Under the pieces are notes generated by a model. The model had not been told where the DNA came from and ran no database searches. It saw only the letters and a program-made list of their open reading frames with translations. A program made the translations under genes and the position numbers. Shown piece by piece: positions 22,456 through 30,696 of a DNA stretch of 64,000 nucleotides. How positions within the stretch are numbered: position 1 is the first letter of the stretch; each line of letters opens with the position of its first letter. The stretch lies in the NCBI RefSeq assembly GCF_009617875.1, contig NZ_BLAV01000001.1, positions 4,712,001-4,776,000 of the forward strand, given 5' to 3'. This stretch comes from Prolixibacter sp. NT017 (GTDB taxonomy: Bacteria; Bacteroidota; Bacteroidia; Bacteroidales; Prolixibacteraceae).

Positions 22456-25176
22456 ATGAGAGTTTCTTTTAAGATAGATTATCAGACTGTTTGGGGACAA
22501 CGACTTTATGTTTTGGGCTCCCGGCCTGAATTTGGCGAATGGAACCCCGATCGGGCCCTTGAGATGAAGAATATCTATCCGGGCGAATGGGAATTGATTA
22601 TCAAAGTAGAAGGCCTTGATTCGTGGGACTATAAATACCTCGTGAAAGACGATGACGGAGGCGTTTTGTGGGAGTGGGGAGGTAACCGGCATGTTGATCT
22701 TTCCAAAGGGAAGTTTGATGAAGTTCGTATCCGGGATTTCTGGAGAACCTCGCAGGATGTAGAGAATACGCTTTTCCATTCAGCTTTTACCCGAGTGCTG
22801 ATGCAGCGAAAACCATCAGGTAAGAGCCAGAAGCAATTACATACAGGTCGAGTGTTGCGGGTACAGGTGCATGTTCCGAGGGTGAATCATCGGTACAACA
22901 TTGCTTTATTGGGAAATCGTCCTGAACTGGGAGCCTGGAAAGAGCGGGATGCCCTCGTGATGGATGATTCGCGTTTCCCGCTTTGGTCGGTGGATATTGA
23001 TGCCTCGGAATTAGTGTTTCCACTGGAATTCAAATATGTCGTGTATGACGAGCGTGAGCGAAAAGTGATTTCGTGGGAAGATGGCAATAATCGTGTGATT
23101 CGTGATTTTGTCTGTAAAGAAGATAACAGCCTGAAAGTACATACCGACGAGAAGTTTCGTTTCCCGATTGGTGTTTGGCGGGGTGCGGGTGTGGCGCTGC
23201 CGGTATTTTCTATCCGGACCGAAAAAAGTGGAGGAATTGGTGAATTTCCTGACTTGAGAATGTTGGTTGACTGGGCTAAGAAAACTGGTCTCAAGATGAT
23301 ACAGCTCCTTCCGGTCAATGAAACGGTGGCTACGCAAAGCTGGATTGATTCTTATCCGTACAAGGTTATTTCTGCGATGGCCCTGCATCCGGTTTATGCG
23401 AACATTGAACTGATGGGAGAACTGAAAGACGGGAAGGTGATGCAGGATTTTCGGGAACAGCTTTACGAATTAAACCAGATGGAATCGGTTCCCTATGAGG
23501 AGGTTCACCGGGTTAAGTCGCGTTATTTTAAACAGCTGTTTGACCAAGAGATGGAAACGTTTCTGAATGATCGTGATTTTCTTCTGTTCTTCTCGGAAAA
23601 CAAAGAGTGGCTGGTTCCTTATGCAGCATTTTGTTATTTGCGTGATCAGAATAAAACAGCCGCTCATCGTATGTGGAAGAAGTACGCCATCTATCGTCCA
23701 GAGGAGATACAGCAGCTTTGCGATCCGTCACAAAAACACTATCCCGATATTGCTGTTCACTATTTCATTCAGTATCACCTCGACCGGCAGTTGCGCGATG
23801 CGTCGAACTACGCCCGGAAAAACGGAATCGTGCTGAAAATCGATATCCCGATAGGCGTTAGTCCCGATAGCGTTGAGACCTGGGCGCATCCCGAGTTATT
23901 TAACCTGGAGGAACAGATAGGTGCACCGCCGAACGAGGATGACGATATGGGACAAAACTGGGGATATCCGACCTACAACTGGGAGCGCATGGCTTATGAT
24001 GGTTACGATTGGTGGCGTAAGCGACTACTAAAGCTTGCTTCCTGGTTCGATGCTTATCGGCTGGCGCATGTGGTTGGATTTTTCCGTACGTGGGTAATCC
24101 CTTCATCGCAAACCAGCGCTGATATGGGATATTTTGTACCTTCTTTTCCGCTTACGCGGGATGAAATTATCGATGCCGGAATTCATTTCATCGAGGAGCG
24201 AATGACGCGGCCGTTTATCCGCGAATATTTTCTGTGGGATTTGTTCGGCGATTATACCGATGAGGTGAAGAACAGGTACCTGGAAGAGTATGGTTCGGGT
24301 AAGTACAATCTTCGTCCGGAAGTAGACACACAACGGAAAATTACTCTTCACTTTGAGCAGTTCAAGAAAGAAGGCAATCTTCCTGATAAGGAAACCCGGA
24401 TGATGGAAGGCTTGAATTCGCTGGTTAGCGAGGTCCTGTTTTTGCGCGATCCGTATGACAAGTATAAGTTCCATCCCAGAATTCGTCTTCAGGATACTTA
24501 TTCGTTCATTAACCTGGATGAAGAAACGCGTTATAGTTTTGAGCAGCTGTATGTGGATTATTTCTACAAACGGCATGAAGATCTGTGGCGCGACAATGCT
24601 ATGGTGAAACTTCCGGCATTATTGCGCACTTCCGATATGATGGCCTTTGGCGATGATTTGGGAATGAATCCTGACTGTGTGCAACGGGTACTGAAAGAGT
24701 TGGGCATCTTAACGCTCGAGGTGCAACGCAGGCCTCATGATACCGAGGTGGAATTCGGGCACCCGTCCGATGCGCCGTACCTGTCAGTCTGCACTACTTC
24801 CAGCCACGATATGACGACCATCAGGGGATGGTGGGAAGAAGACTACGAGCGTAGTAGCCGGTTTTTCCATACCCTGTTGGGACATGCAGGCGAAGTGCCG
24901 CATTTCATGGAGCCATGGATAGCGCGTGATATTATCAATCAGCATTTGTGGTCGCCGGCTATGTGGGCCATCTTTCCTTTACAGGATTTACTGGCCATGG
25001 ACGGTGAATTGCGCTGGGAGAAGATATGGAACGAGCGGATTAACATCCCGGGGATAACTTATTACTATTGGCGCTACCGGATGCATTTGAAGATGGAAGA
25101 GTTGTTACACTCCGATGGCTTTAATCATGCGTTGAGTAAGATGATCGAGCAGTCGGGTAGAAATAACGATTATTAA
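22456..25176 (+). CDS. CBM20-CBM20-GH77 4-alpha-glucanotransferase homologue with altered catalytic residues
   Basis: 906 residues. Two N-terminal starch-binding CBM20 domains (about 1-100 and 133-225; each with a GxRPExGxW motif) precede a GH77 domain, the layout of plant DPE2. Framework motifs are present: PYKVISAMALHPVY (301-314), KIDIPIGVSPDSVETW (461-476), QNWGYPTYNW (500-509) and TSSHDM with Asp785. But the nucleophile motif RIDH reads RLAH (Ala537 for Asp) and the acid/base motif EDLG reads DDLG (Asp733 for Glu). Active family members move glucan chains onto acceptors; this one may be inactive and act as a glucan-binding protein. A strong AGGAGG ribosome site precedes the ATG. No frameshift or stop is visible. 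Confidence 0.85.
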   Translation: MRVSFKIDYQTVWGQRLYVLGSRPEFGEWNPDRALEMKNIYPGEWELIIKVEGLDSWDYKYLVKDDDGGVLWEWGGNRHVDLSKGKFDEVRIRDFWRTSQDVENTLFHSAFTRVLMQRKPSGKSQKQLHTGRVLRVQVHVPRVNHRYNIALLGNRPELGAWKERDALVMDDSRFPLWSVDIDASELVFPLEFKYVVYDERERKVISWEDGNNRVIRDFVCKEDNSLKVHTDEKFRFPIGVWRGAGVALPVFSIRTEKSGGIGEFPDLRMLVDWAKKTGLKMIQLLPVNETVATQSWIDSYPYKVISAMALHPVYANIELMGELKDGKVMQDFREQLYELNQMESVPYEEVHRVKSRYFKQLFDQEMETFLNDRDFLLFFSENKEWLVPYAAFCYLRDQNKTAAHRMWKKYAIYRPEEIQQLCDPSQKHYPDIAVHYFIQYHLDRQLRDASNYARKNGIVLKIDIPIGVSPDSVETWAHPELFNLEEQIGAPPNEDDDMGQNWGYPTYNWERMAYDGYDWWRKRLLKLASWFDAYRLAHVVGFFRTWVIPSSQTSADMGYFVPSFPLTRDEIIDAGIHFIEERMTRPFIREYFLWDLFGDYTDEVKNRYLEEYGSGKYNLRPEVDTQRKITLHFEQFKKEGNLPDKETRMMEGLNSLVSEVLFLRDPYDKYKFHPRIRLQDTYSFINLDEETRYSFEQLYVDYFYKRHEDLWRDNAMVKLPALLRTSDMMAFGDDLGMNPDCVQRVLKELGILTLEVQRRPHDTEVEFGHPSDAPYLSVCTTSSHDMTTIRGWWEEDYERSSRFFHTLLGHAGEVPHFMEPWIARDIINQHLWSPAMWAIFPLQDLLAMDGELRWEKIWNERINIPGITYYYWRYRMHLKMEELLHSDGFNHALSKMIEQSGRNNDY

Positions 25177-25224
25177 TTTTTCGCTGTTTACCGATAATTA
25201 AGCGGGATTTACCGATTTAGCATT

Positions 25225-25253
25225 TTGGATTCTGCTCTTTCGGGCTATTTTTG
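25225..25253 (+). promoter_or_regulatory. Promoter of the LiaF-like/LytS/LytTR genes
   Basis: TTG (25225-25227), 18 nt, TATTTTTG (25246-25253), an exact TAnnTTTG. Start expected near 25260, 18 nt before the ATG at 25278. Confidence 0.65.
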
Positions 25254-25277
25254 AGGTAAACAATAAAAATTAATATC

Positions 25278-26018
25278 ATGACATCAAACCATAATCCGCA
25301 TTTCCCTCAGGATGATTTTGCGAAACCTTATCGTTCTCATAAAGGAAATCGTCCACTCCTTGGATTGATACTGGTCCTGATTGGAGTTATTTTGATCGCC
25401 GATAATTCCGGAATGATACCTTATTCAGTATCCCGTATTGTCATTAGCTGGCAGATGCTGCTTATCGTAATTGGCTTATTTAACCTGGCCAAACGAGCTG
25501 TTACGCCTGGTCTTATTTTAATTGCGATAGGAGGATTTTTCCTCTTGCCTCGCATTTCAGGCGTTCCCGAAAATATAGTTTATAATTTCTGGCCGGCTGT
25601 ACTGGTCATTGTCGGTCTGGTATTTTTAATGGATCGAACACGGCACGGAGGGAACTTTAAAAAAGGGGTGAATTCAACTGACTATTTTGACGAAGTCGCA
25701 GTGCTGGGCGGCCGTGAAACTTCCTTGGTAACAAATAATTTTAAAGGCGGAAAAGTGACGACTATTTTTGGTGGTTGCACATTTAATCTGTTGAAGGCAA
25801 ACCCGGCAGAAAACTGTACCATCGATATGTTCACCATGTTTGGTGGTTCCAAGTTCATCGTACCATCCGATTGGAACGTGAAAGTGGAGGTCGTAGCTAT
25901 TCTTGGCGGATTCTCTGACAAGCGCTCTATCTCATTGAGTGAAGTCGATAGTAACAAAGTAGTAGTCATAAAGGGATTTGCGATTTTCGGCGGAGGAGAA
26001 GTGGCTAATTTACCTTAA
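25278..26018 (+). CDS. LiaF-like membrane protein (LiaI-LiaF transmembrane region plus YvqF-type domain)
   Basis: 246 residues. The first half has a LiaI/DUF5668 pattern of about four membrane helices (LLGLILVLIGVILIADNSG; MLLIVIGLFNLA; GLILIAIGGFFLLP; NFWPAVLVIVGLVFLM). The second half is a repetitive beta structure (FGGCTFNL, FGGSKFIVPSDW, ILGGFSDKR, IFGGGEVANLP) as in the cell-wall-active antibiotic response domain. In Firmicutes LiaF restrains a histidine kinase; here the next two genes are a LytS-type kinase (18 nt away) and a LytTR regulator, so a similar role is likely. Confidence 0.82.
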   Translation: MTSNHNPHFPQDDFAKPYRSHKGNRPLLGLILVLIGVILIADNSGMIPYSVSRIVISWQMLLIVIGLFNLAKRAVTPGLILIAIGGFFLLPRISGVPENIVYNFWPAVLVIVGLVFLMDRTRHGGNFKKGVNSTDYFDEVAVLGGRETSLVTNNFKGGKVTTIFGGCTFNLLKANPAENCTIDMFTMFGGSKFIVPSDWNVKVEVVAILGGFSDKRSISLSEVDSNKVVVIKGFAIFGGGEVANLP

Positions 26019-26036
26019 CCATCAAACCACTAACCT

Positions 26037-27092
26037 ATGACTCACCCATTTGTTGCTAATCGGCGTTTTCTGGTCATATATCTATCGGTTCTGATCGTTA
26101 TCGGGATCGGTATCTTTTTGGTGCTGGCCTTGAATAATCCGGTGCCCTGGTGGTTTGCCTTTACCGACAGCTTTGTCAATATTGTGCTTTTCGGAGGCAT
26201 GGGACTAGGTGTATGGTACATGGTTGTGTATACCGATCCGGATGAGATGACCCGTTTGCAGTTTCTGGGGAATCATATCGCTGCTGCCCTGATATTTATT
26301 TCCCTGTGGCTCTTTGTTGGGGGAGTAATCGTTCATTTGTTTGTGCAGTCGCCCACTTATTACGGGTTTTATGAGAATAGTTATCCCGGCCGTGCCTGGA
26401 CCTGCATGTTGCTCTACGTCTTGCTGGTTCTGTTTTATTATCTGATTGTTTACTACCGGAATTTCAGGGAAAAAGTAGAACGCACTGCACAGCTTGAATC
26501 GATGGTGAAGGAATCTGAGCTGAAGGCTCTGAAGTCGCAAATCAATCCACATTTCCTGTTCAATAGTTTAAACTCTATTGCGTCTTTAACGATGACAAGG
26601 CCGGAGCGTGCCCGCGAAATGGTGGTATGCCTTTCAGAATTTATGCGGTATTCGCTTAAAAGCCGGAATGAGGATAAAGTTAGCCTGAATCAGGAGTTGC
26701 ACAATATTGAGCTGTACCTGAAAATAGAGAAGGTGCGATTTGGTAGTAAGTTAAAGTATCATATTGATGTTGAAGAAGCGGCCGGAGAGAGCATTGTACC
26801 CAACCTTATATTGCAGCCGGTTTTTGAAAATGCCATTAAATACGGGGTGTATGAAGCGATTGAACCGGTTGAGATCAGATTAAAAGCGGTGGTGGCGGCT
26901 GAATTTCTTGTTCTCGATATTGAAAATGATTTTGACCCGGAAGCCGTTCCAACAAAAGGTGAAGGTGTAGGACTCCGAAATATTGGGAGTAGGCTTAGGG
27001 TGATGTACGGACGTAGTGGACTGTTGGATATCGAAAAACGGATGAATACATTTCATGTTCACATGAAAATTCCTCAGGGCGAAGTTGACTAG
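26037..27092 (+). CDS. LytS-type sensor histidine kinase
   Basis: 351 residues. Four membrane helices (about 13-32, 40-64, 80-103, 120-140) are followed by a short coiled coil and the His_kinase domain: KSQINPHFLFNSLNSIASL holds the phosphorylated His (H-box variant NPHFLFN), and the ATPase part shows LQPVFENAIKYG (N box) and GEGVGLRNIGSRL (G box). No extracellular sensor domain is evident, so the membrane part may sense the envelope with the LiaF-like partner. It lies between that gene and the LytTR regulator. Confidence 0.92.
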   Translation: MTHPFVANRRFLVIYLSVLIVIGIGIFLVLALNNPVPWWFAFTDSFVNIVLFGGMGLGVWYMVVYTDPDEMTRLQFLGNHIAAALIFISLWLFVGGVIVHLFVQSPTYYGFYENSYPGRAWTCMLLYVLLVLFYYLIVYYRNFREKVERTAQLESMVKESELKALKSQINPHFLFNSLNSIASLTMTRPERAREMVVCLSEFMRYSLKSRNEDKVSLNQELHNIELYLKIEKVRFGSKLKYHIDVEEAAGESIVPNLILQPVFENAIKYGVYEAIEPVEIRLKAVVAAEFLVLDIENDFDPEAVPTKGEGVGLRNIGSRLRVMYGRSGLLDIEKRMNTFHVHMKIPQGEVD

Positions 27093-27157
27093 CCGGAAAA
27101 TATCAAAAGAATGTTACTTGTCATCTTGACATTGAATCAATTGAAAACCTTTTTGCC

Positions 27158-27910
27158 ATGAAAAAATATCGCGTCCTTATTGTTGATGATGAAGATCTGG
27201 CCCGTGAATTATTAATTGAGTACCTCAAAGAAGACCAACGTGTTGAAGTGATCGGAGAATGTTCGAACGGGCTTGAAGGAGTGAAGGCTGTTCAGGAGCT
27301 GCATCCCGATTTGGTGTTCCTGGATATTCAGATGCCTAAAGTCAACGGTTTCGAGATGCTGGAGCTGCTAAACGAGCCGCCGGAAATTATTTTTTCCACG
27401 GCATTCGATCAATATGCCATCCGCGCCTTCGAGATGAACGCCGTTGATTACTTGTTGAAGCCTTACCCAATCGAGCGGCTTTCTCAGGCTGTTGATAAAG
27501 CTATCGAACGAATCGAGAAAAAAGATATCGAACAGCTGCCTGTTGAAAAGTTAGTCAGGGATCACGATGATCAGGTGGTTCATGTGGAACGGATTGTCGT
27601 TAAATCCGGGAGTAAAATCCACATTATTCCGGCCAGCGATATCCGCTATATTGAGTCGCAGGACGACTACGTGATGATCTACTGGAAGAATGAACATGCA
27701 ATGAAACAGAAGACGATGAAATACTTCGAGACTCACCTGGATCCGCAGCAATTCATTCGTATTCATCGTTCTTATCTGGTGAATGTATCACAAATCAGCG
27801 AAATTCAGCAGTACGAGAAAGAGTCGTGGGTACTTCGGCTTAATGGTGGTGAAAAACTGAAGGTTAGTAAATCGGGTTACCGCAATCTTCGGGAAAGGCT
27901 GAGTTTTTAA
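27158..27910 (+). CDS. LytTR-family response regulator
   Basis: 250 residues. Receiver domain: acidic pair Asp10-Asp11, phospho-acceptor Asp56 (VFLDIQMP), Thr in FSTAFD and Lys in LLKPYP. The C-terminal LytTR DNA-binding domain (about 145-250) shows IRYIESQDDYVMIYW and FIRIHRSYLVNVSQI. It is the partner of the kinase 65 nt upstream. LytTR proteins bind pairs of short direct repeats; I did not find a convincing pair near the LiaF-like gene. Confidence 0.94.
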   Translation: MKKYRVLIVDDEDLARELLIEYLKEDQRVEVIGECSNGLEGVKAVQELHPDLVFLDIQMPKVNGFEMLELLNEPPEIIFSTAFDQYAIRAFEMNAVDYLLKPYPIERLSQAVDKAIERIEKKDIEQLPVEKLVRDHDDQVVHVERIVVKSGSKIHIIPASDIRYIESQDDYVMIYWKNEHAMKQKTMKYFETHLDPQQFIRIHRSYLVNVSQISEIQQYEKESWVLRLNGGEKLKVSKSGYRNLRERLSF

Positions 27911-28218
27911 TATTGTTGTTAATAAGGTGTGAATAACGTTTTTTTTATCAACTCTCCTTCAACTGGAATGTAATGAATCAAAGCAGACAAAAGATCTTCC
28001 TTTCCAGTTTATTAACTATCCGTAGGGATATATCATAAGGTTTTCAACTACTATTTGAACGTGATAGGCTGAGTTTTCAACAATATATTCACGGGTTTTA
28101 AACAAGAGTAGTTTGTGTCAGCGTTTCTCTTTAAAGATATTTTGGTAATCGACTGATTTTTATGCGGGAATATTCGCAGAATTCCCTTCTTTTGTGTGAT
28201 TAAATCCTGCACCAGAGG
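27911..28218. other. Intergenic region, 308 nt, possible promoter only
   Basis: AT-rich, no plausible gene. The only feature I can suggest is TTG (28113-28115), 22 nt, TATTTTG (28138-28144), a promoter-like pair 75 nt before the 175-aa gene, and a weak GGGAAT/ATTCCC inverted repeat at about 28167-28187. Confidence 0.4.
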
Positions 28219-28746
28219 ATGATTGCATGTGTTACACTTTCGGTAAATAGTTTATTAGCGTTGCATAATGTCGGACCTGAAGGGTACAAGATACTTTGGG
28301 GACTGGCCGCTTTGCTCGTGCCGGTAATCGTGTACTATTTATGGAGGAGGGTTTCGTGGAGACGACTGTTCAGCGCGTCGAAAAACAGTGAATCAGGTAA
28401 CGGAGAATTGTCATTGTCACTTTCTGGTGAACCGGAATTCAGACCCATTGTTTTGTATGTCAGAATGAAAAATCATTCGGACCGTACAATTGATATTGAA
28501 GCGCCGGTAATTGTATTTAAACGGTGGCGAAGTTCCCGAAAATTCAGGATACGGAAAGTAAATGAATCGGAGATTTATCCGCTGTTGTTGGATGCCGGCC
28601 AAACCCACGAGCTAACCGTGCAACTCGAACCTTTTTATCGGAAGGAACCCATTCTGAGAACCGCTACCAGAGTGAGAGTAGAAGTCGCGGAAGTGAATGG
28701 AAATATTCGGCTCGAAAGCCGGATTGTGCGTTTAAAATGGATATAG
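28219..28746 (+). CDS. Hypothetical membrane-anchored protein, 175 aa
   Basis: Not assigned to a family. There is one hydrophobic segment (about 25-42, ILWGLAALLVPVIVYYLW) followed by a basic stretch (RRVSWRRLF) and then a beta-rich domain of about 115 residues (RPIVLYVRMKNHSDRTIDIEAPVIVFKRW, LTVQLEPFYRKEPIL, ATRVRVEVAEV in outline), which looks like an Ig-like or archease-like sandwich. The start at 28219 is the first ATG; it could also be the GTG/ATG just after. It ends 3 nt before the pullulanase start, so the two are tightly coupled and may work together. Confidence 0.65.
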   Translation: MIACVTLSVNSLLALHNVGPEGYKILWGLAALLVPVIVYYLWRRVSWRRLFSASKNSESGNGELSLSLSGEPEFRPIVLYVRMKNHSDRTIDIEAPVIVFKRWRSSRKFRIRKVNESEIYPLLLDAGQTHELTVQLEPFYRKEPILRTATRVRVEVAEVNGNIRLESRIVRLKWI

Positions 28747-28749
28747 ACT

Positions 28750-30696
28750 GTGAGAAACTGGAAATTTAATCCTGTTGAATTTGATAAATACCCCGTTTAC
28801 GAAGGTAACGATTTAGGAGTATTCTGGTCTGAGGATAAGACCATGGTGAAGGTTTGGGCGCCTTCGGCAACCCGTATTTTTTTTCGGTTGTACCGGGAAG
28901 GATTTGGAGGCGATGCCGAGGTTGAACACTACCTCGAGCAAAGAGATAATGGCATCTGGCTTTTGGAGTTATCGGGAGACTGGAATGGTTGGTACTACAC
29001 CCTTCAAGTACGCGACAACTACGGCTGGCTTCTGGAAGGTCCCGACATTTACGCTCGAAGCACCGGTATTAACGGCCGGCGTGGGATGATCTTCAATCCG
29101 GCGGAAACTAATCCGGAAGGATGGGCAGATGACGAACACGTTGTGCCAGCTTCTCCTACCGATATGCTCATTTACGAAACGCATATCCGTGATTTTTCCA
29201 TGTCACCTGATTCGGGTATAGAACATAAAGGAAAATACCTGGGATTTACCGAGACCGGAACAAAAACACTCACAGGAGAAAAAACTGGACTGGATCATCT
29301 TGATGAGCTGGGAGTCACTCACGTTCATTTGTTGCCGGTTGCCGATTTCTATACGGTTGACGAAAGAAAGGAAGCTCCTCAATACAATTGGGGGTACGAC
29401 CCGCTGAACTACAATACACCCGAGGGATGGTACTCAACTGACCCGAACGATGGCAGAGTACGGGTTAGAGAGCTGAAGCAACTGGTAAAGGCGTTACATG
29501 AACAGGAAATTGGCGTCATCCTCGATGTGGTTTACAATCATACTGGTCTTATCAACGAGTCGTACTTCAATCAAACCGTTCCCGGTTATTTTTATCGACA
29601 GAAAGAGGATGGAAGTTTTTCCGATGCGAGCGGATGCGGAAATGAACTGGCTTCTGAAAGGGCGATGGTGCGGAAGTATATCGTTGATTCGGTGATGTAT
29701 TGGGCTTCAGAATATCATATTGATGGATTTCGTTTCGATTTAATGGGAGTGCTGGATATTGAAACGATGAATATCATTCGGGAAAGTCTCGATACTATCA
29801 ACCCGAATATTTTCCTTTACGGCGAAGGATGGACTGCCGGCAAAAGCCCTCTGGAAAAGAAGAGGCGGGCGACCAAACGGCACACGTTGAAGCTCGACCG
29901 GATTGCCAGCTTTAGCGACGACATGCGCGACGGCTTGAAAGGAAGTGCTTTCGATCAGTTTAGTACCGGCTTCATCAGTGGTCATACGCTGCAGGAAGAG
30001 CGTTTGAAGTTTTCGATGGTGGGCGCGGTAAAACACGATCAGATTGCGTACGACTATGTCGAATCGTCGAAAGGCCCCTGGGCCAACGAAGCTGCACAAT
30101 GTATTAATTACGTCTCATGTCACGACAATTTTACGTTGTTTGATAAGCTTCAATACTCCTGTCCGGAGGCTTCCAAGGCACAGATCGAACGAATGGTCCG
30201 GCTTGCCTTAGGTATTGTGCTTACTTCGCAAGGGGTGCCGTTTCTGCACGCAGGATCCGAAATGATGCGGACCAAGGGAGGTCATCACGATTCATATCGG
30301 TCACCCGATTTGTTGAACCAGATTGACTGGAGCCGGAAGCACGAATTTCACAATTTGTTCCTTTTCACTCAGAAATGCATTGAGCTGCGCCGGCAGCATC
30401 CGGCATTCCGGATGAGTTCTGCGAAAATGATAAACGAGAAGATGCGGTTCAACGGGAAATACATTCCCGGAATTATTCAATACGAGCTGGGTGATTATGC
30501 CAATGGCGATTCATGGAAGAGTATCCAGATGTTATTTAACGGAAATAATTACTCAGTTGAACTGGAAATTCCTGAAGCCAACTGGCTGGTTATTGCTGAG
30601 GACGGGGAAATTAATCCCAATGGAATGGGGCGGATGACTACCGGAAAAGTGCGCATTCATCCTACCTCGATGATGATTTTGGTGGCTGAAGATTAG
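28750..30696 (+). CDS. pulA: Type I pullulanase / glycogen debranching enzyme (CBM48-GH13)
   Basis: 648 residues, no signal peptide, so cytoplasmic. Cleaves alpha-1,6 branches in glycogen, pullulan or limit dextrins. An N-terminal CBM48 (MVKVWAPSATRIFFRLY) precedes the GH13 barrel. YNWGYDPLNYNTPEGW is the type I pullulanase signature. Catalytic regions are intact: DVVYNHTG, GFRFDLMG (nucleophile Asp), YGEGW (acid/base Glu), VSCHDNFTLFDKL. Start is a GTG at 28750, 3 nt after the upstream gene. The stop overlaps the convergent alanine dehydrogenase homologue by 4 bp. Works with the glucan genes at 22456 and 52821-60280. Confidence 0.93.
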   Translation: MRNWKFNPVEFDKYPVYEGNDLGVFWSEDKTMVKVWAPSATRIFFRLYREGFGGDAEVEHYLEQRDNGIWLLELSGDWNGWYYTLQVRDNYGWLLEGPDIYARSTGINGRRGMIFNPAETNPEGWADDEHVVPASPTDMLIYETHIRDFSMSPDSGIEHKGKYLGFTETGTKTLTGEKTGLDHLDELGVTHVHLLPVADFYTVDERKEAPQYNWGYDPLNYNTPEGWYSTDPNDGRVRVRELKQLVKALHEQEIGVILDVVYNHTGLINESYFNQTVPGYFYRQKEDGSFSDASGCGNELASERAMVRKYIVDSVMYWASEYHIDGFRFDLMGVLDIETMNIIRESLDTINPNIFLYGEGWTAGKSPLEKKRRATKRHTLKLDRIASFSDDMRDGLKGSAFDQFSTGFISGHTLQEERLKFSMVGAVKHDQIAYDYVESSKGPWANEAAQCINYVSCHDNFTLFDKLQYSCPEASKAQIERMVRLALGIVLTSQGVPFLHAGSEMMRTKGGHHDSYRSPDLLNQIDWSRKHEFHNLFLFTQKCIELRRQHPAFRMSSAKMINEKMRFNGKYIPGIIQYELGDYANGDSWKSIQMLFNGNNYSVELEIPEANWLVIAEDGEINPNGMGRMTTGKVRIHPTSMMILVAED

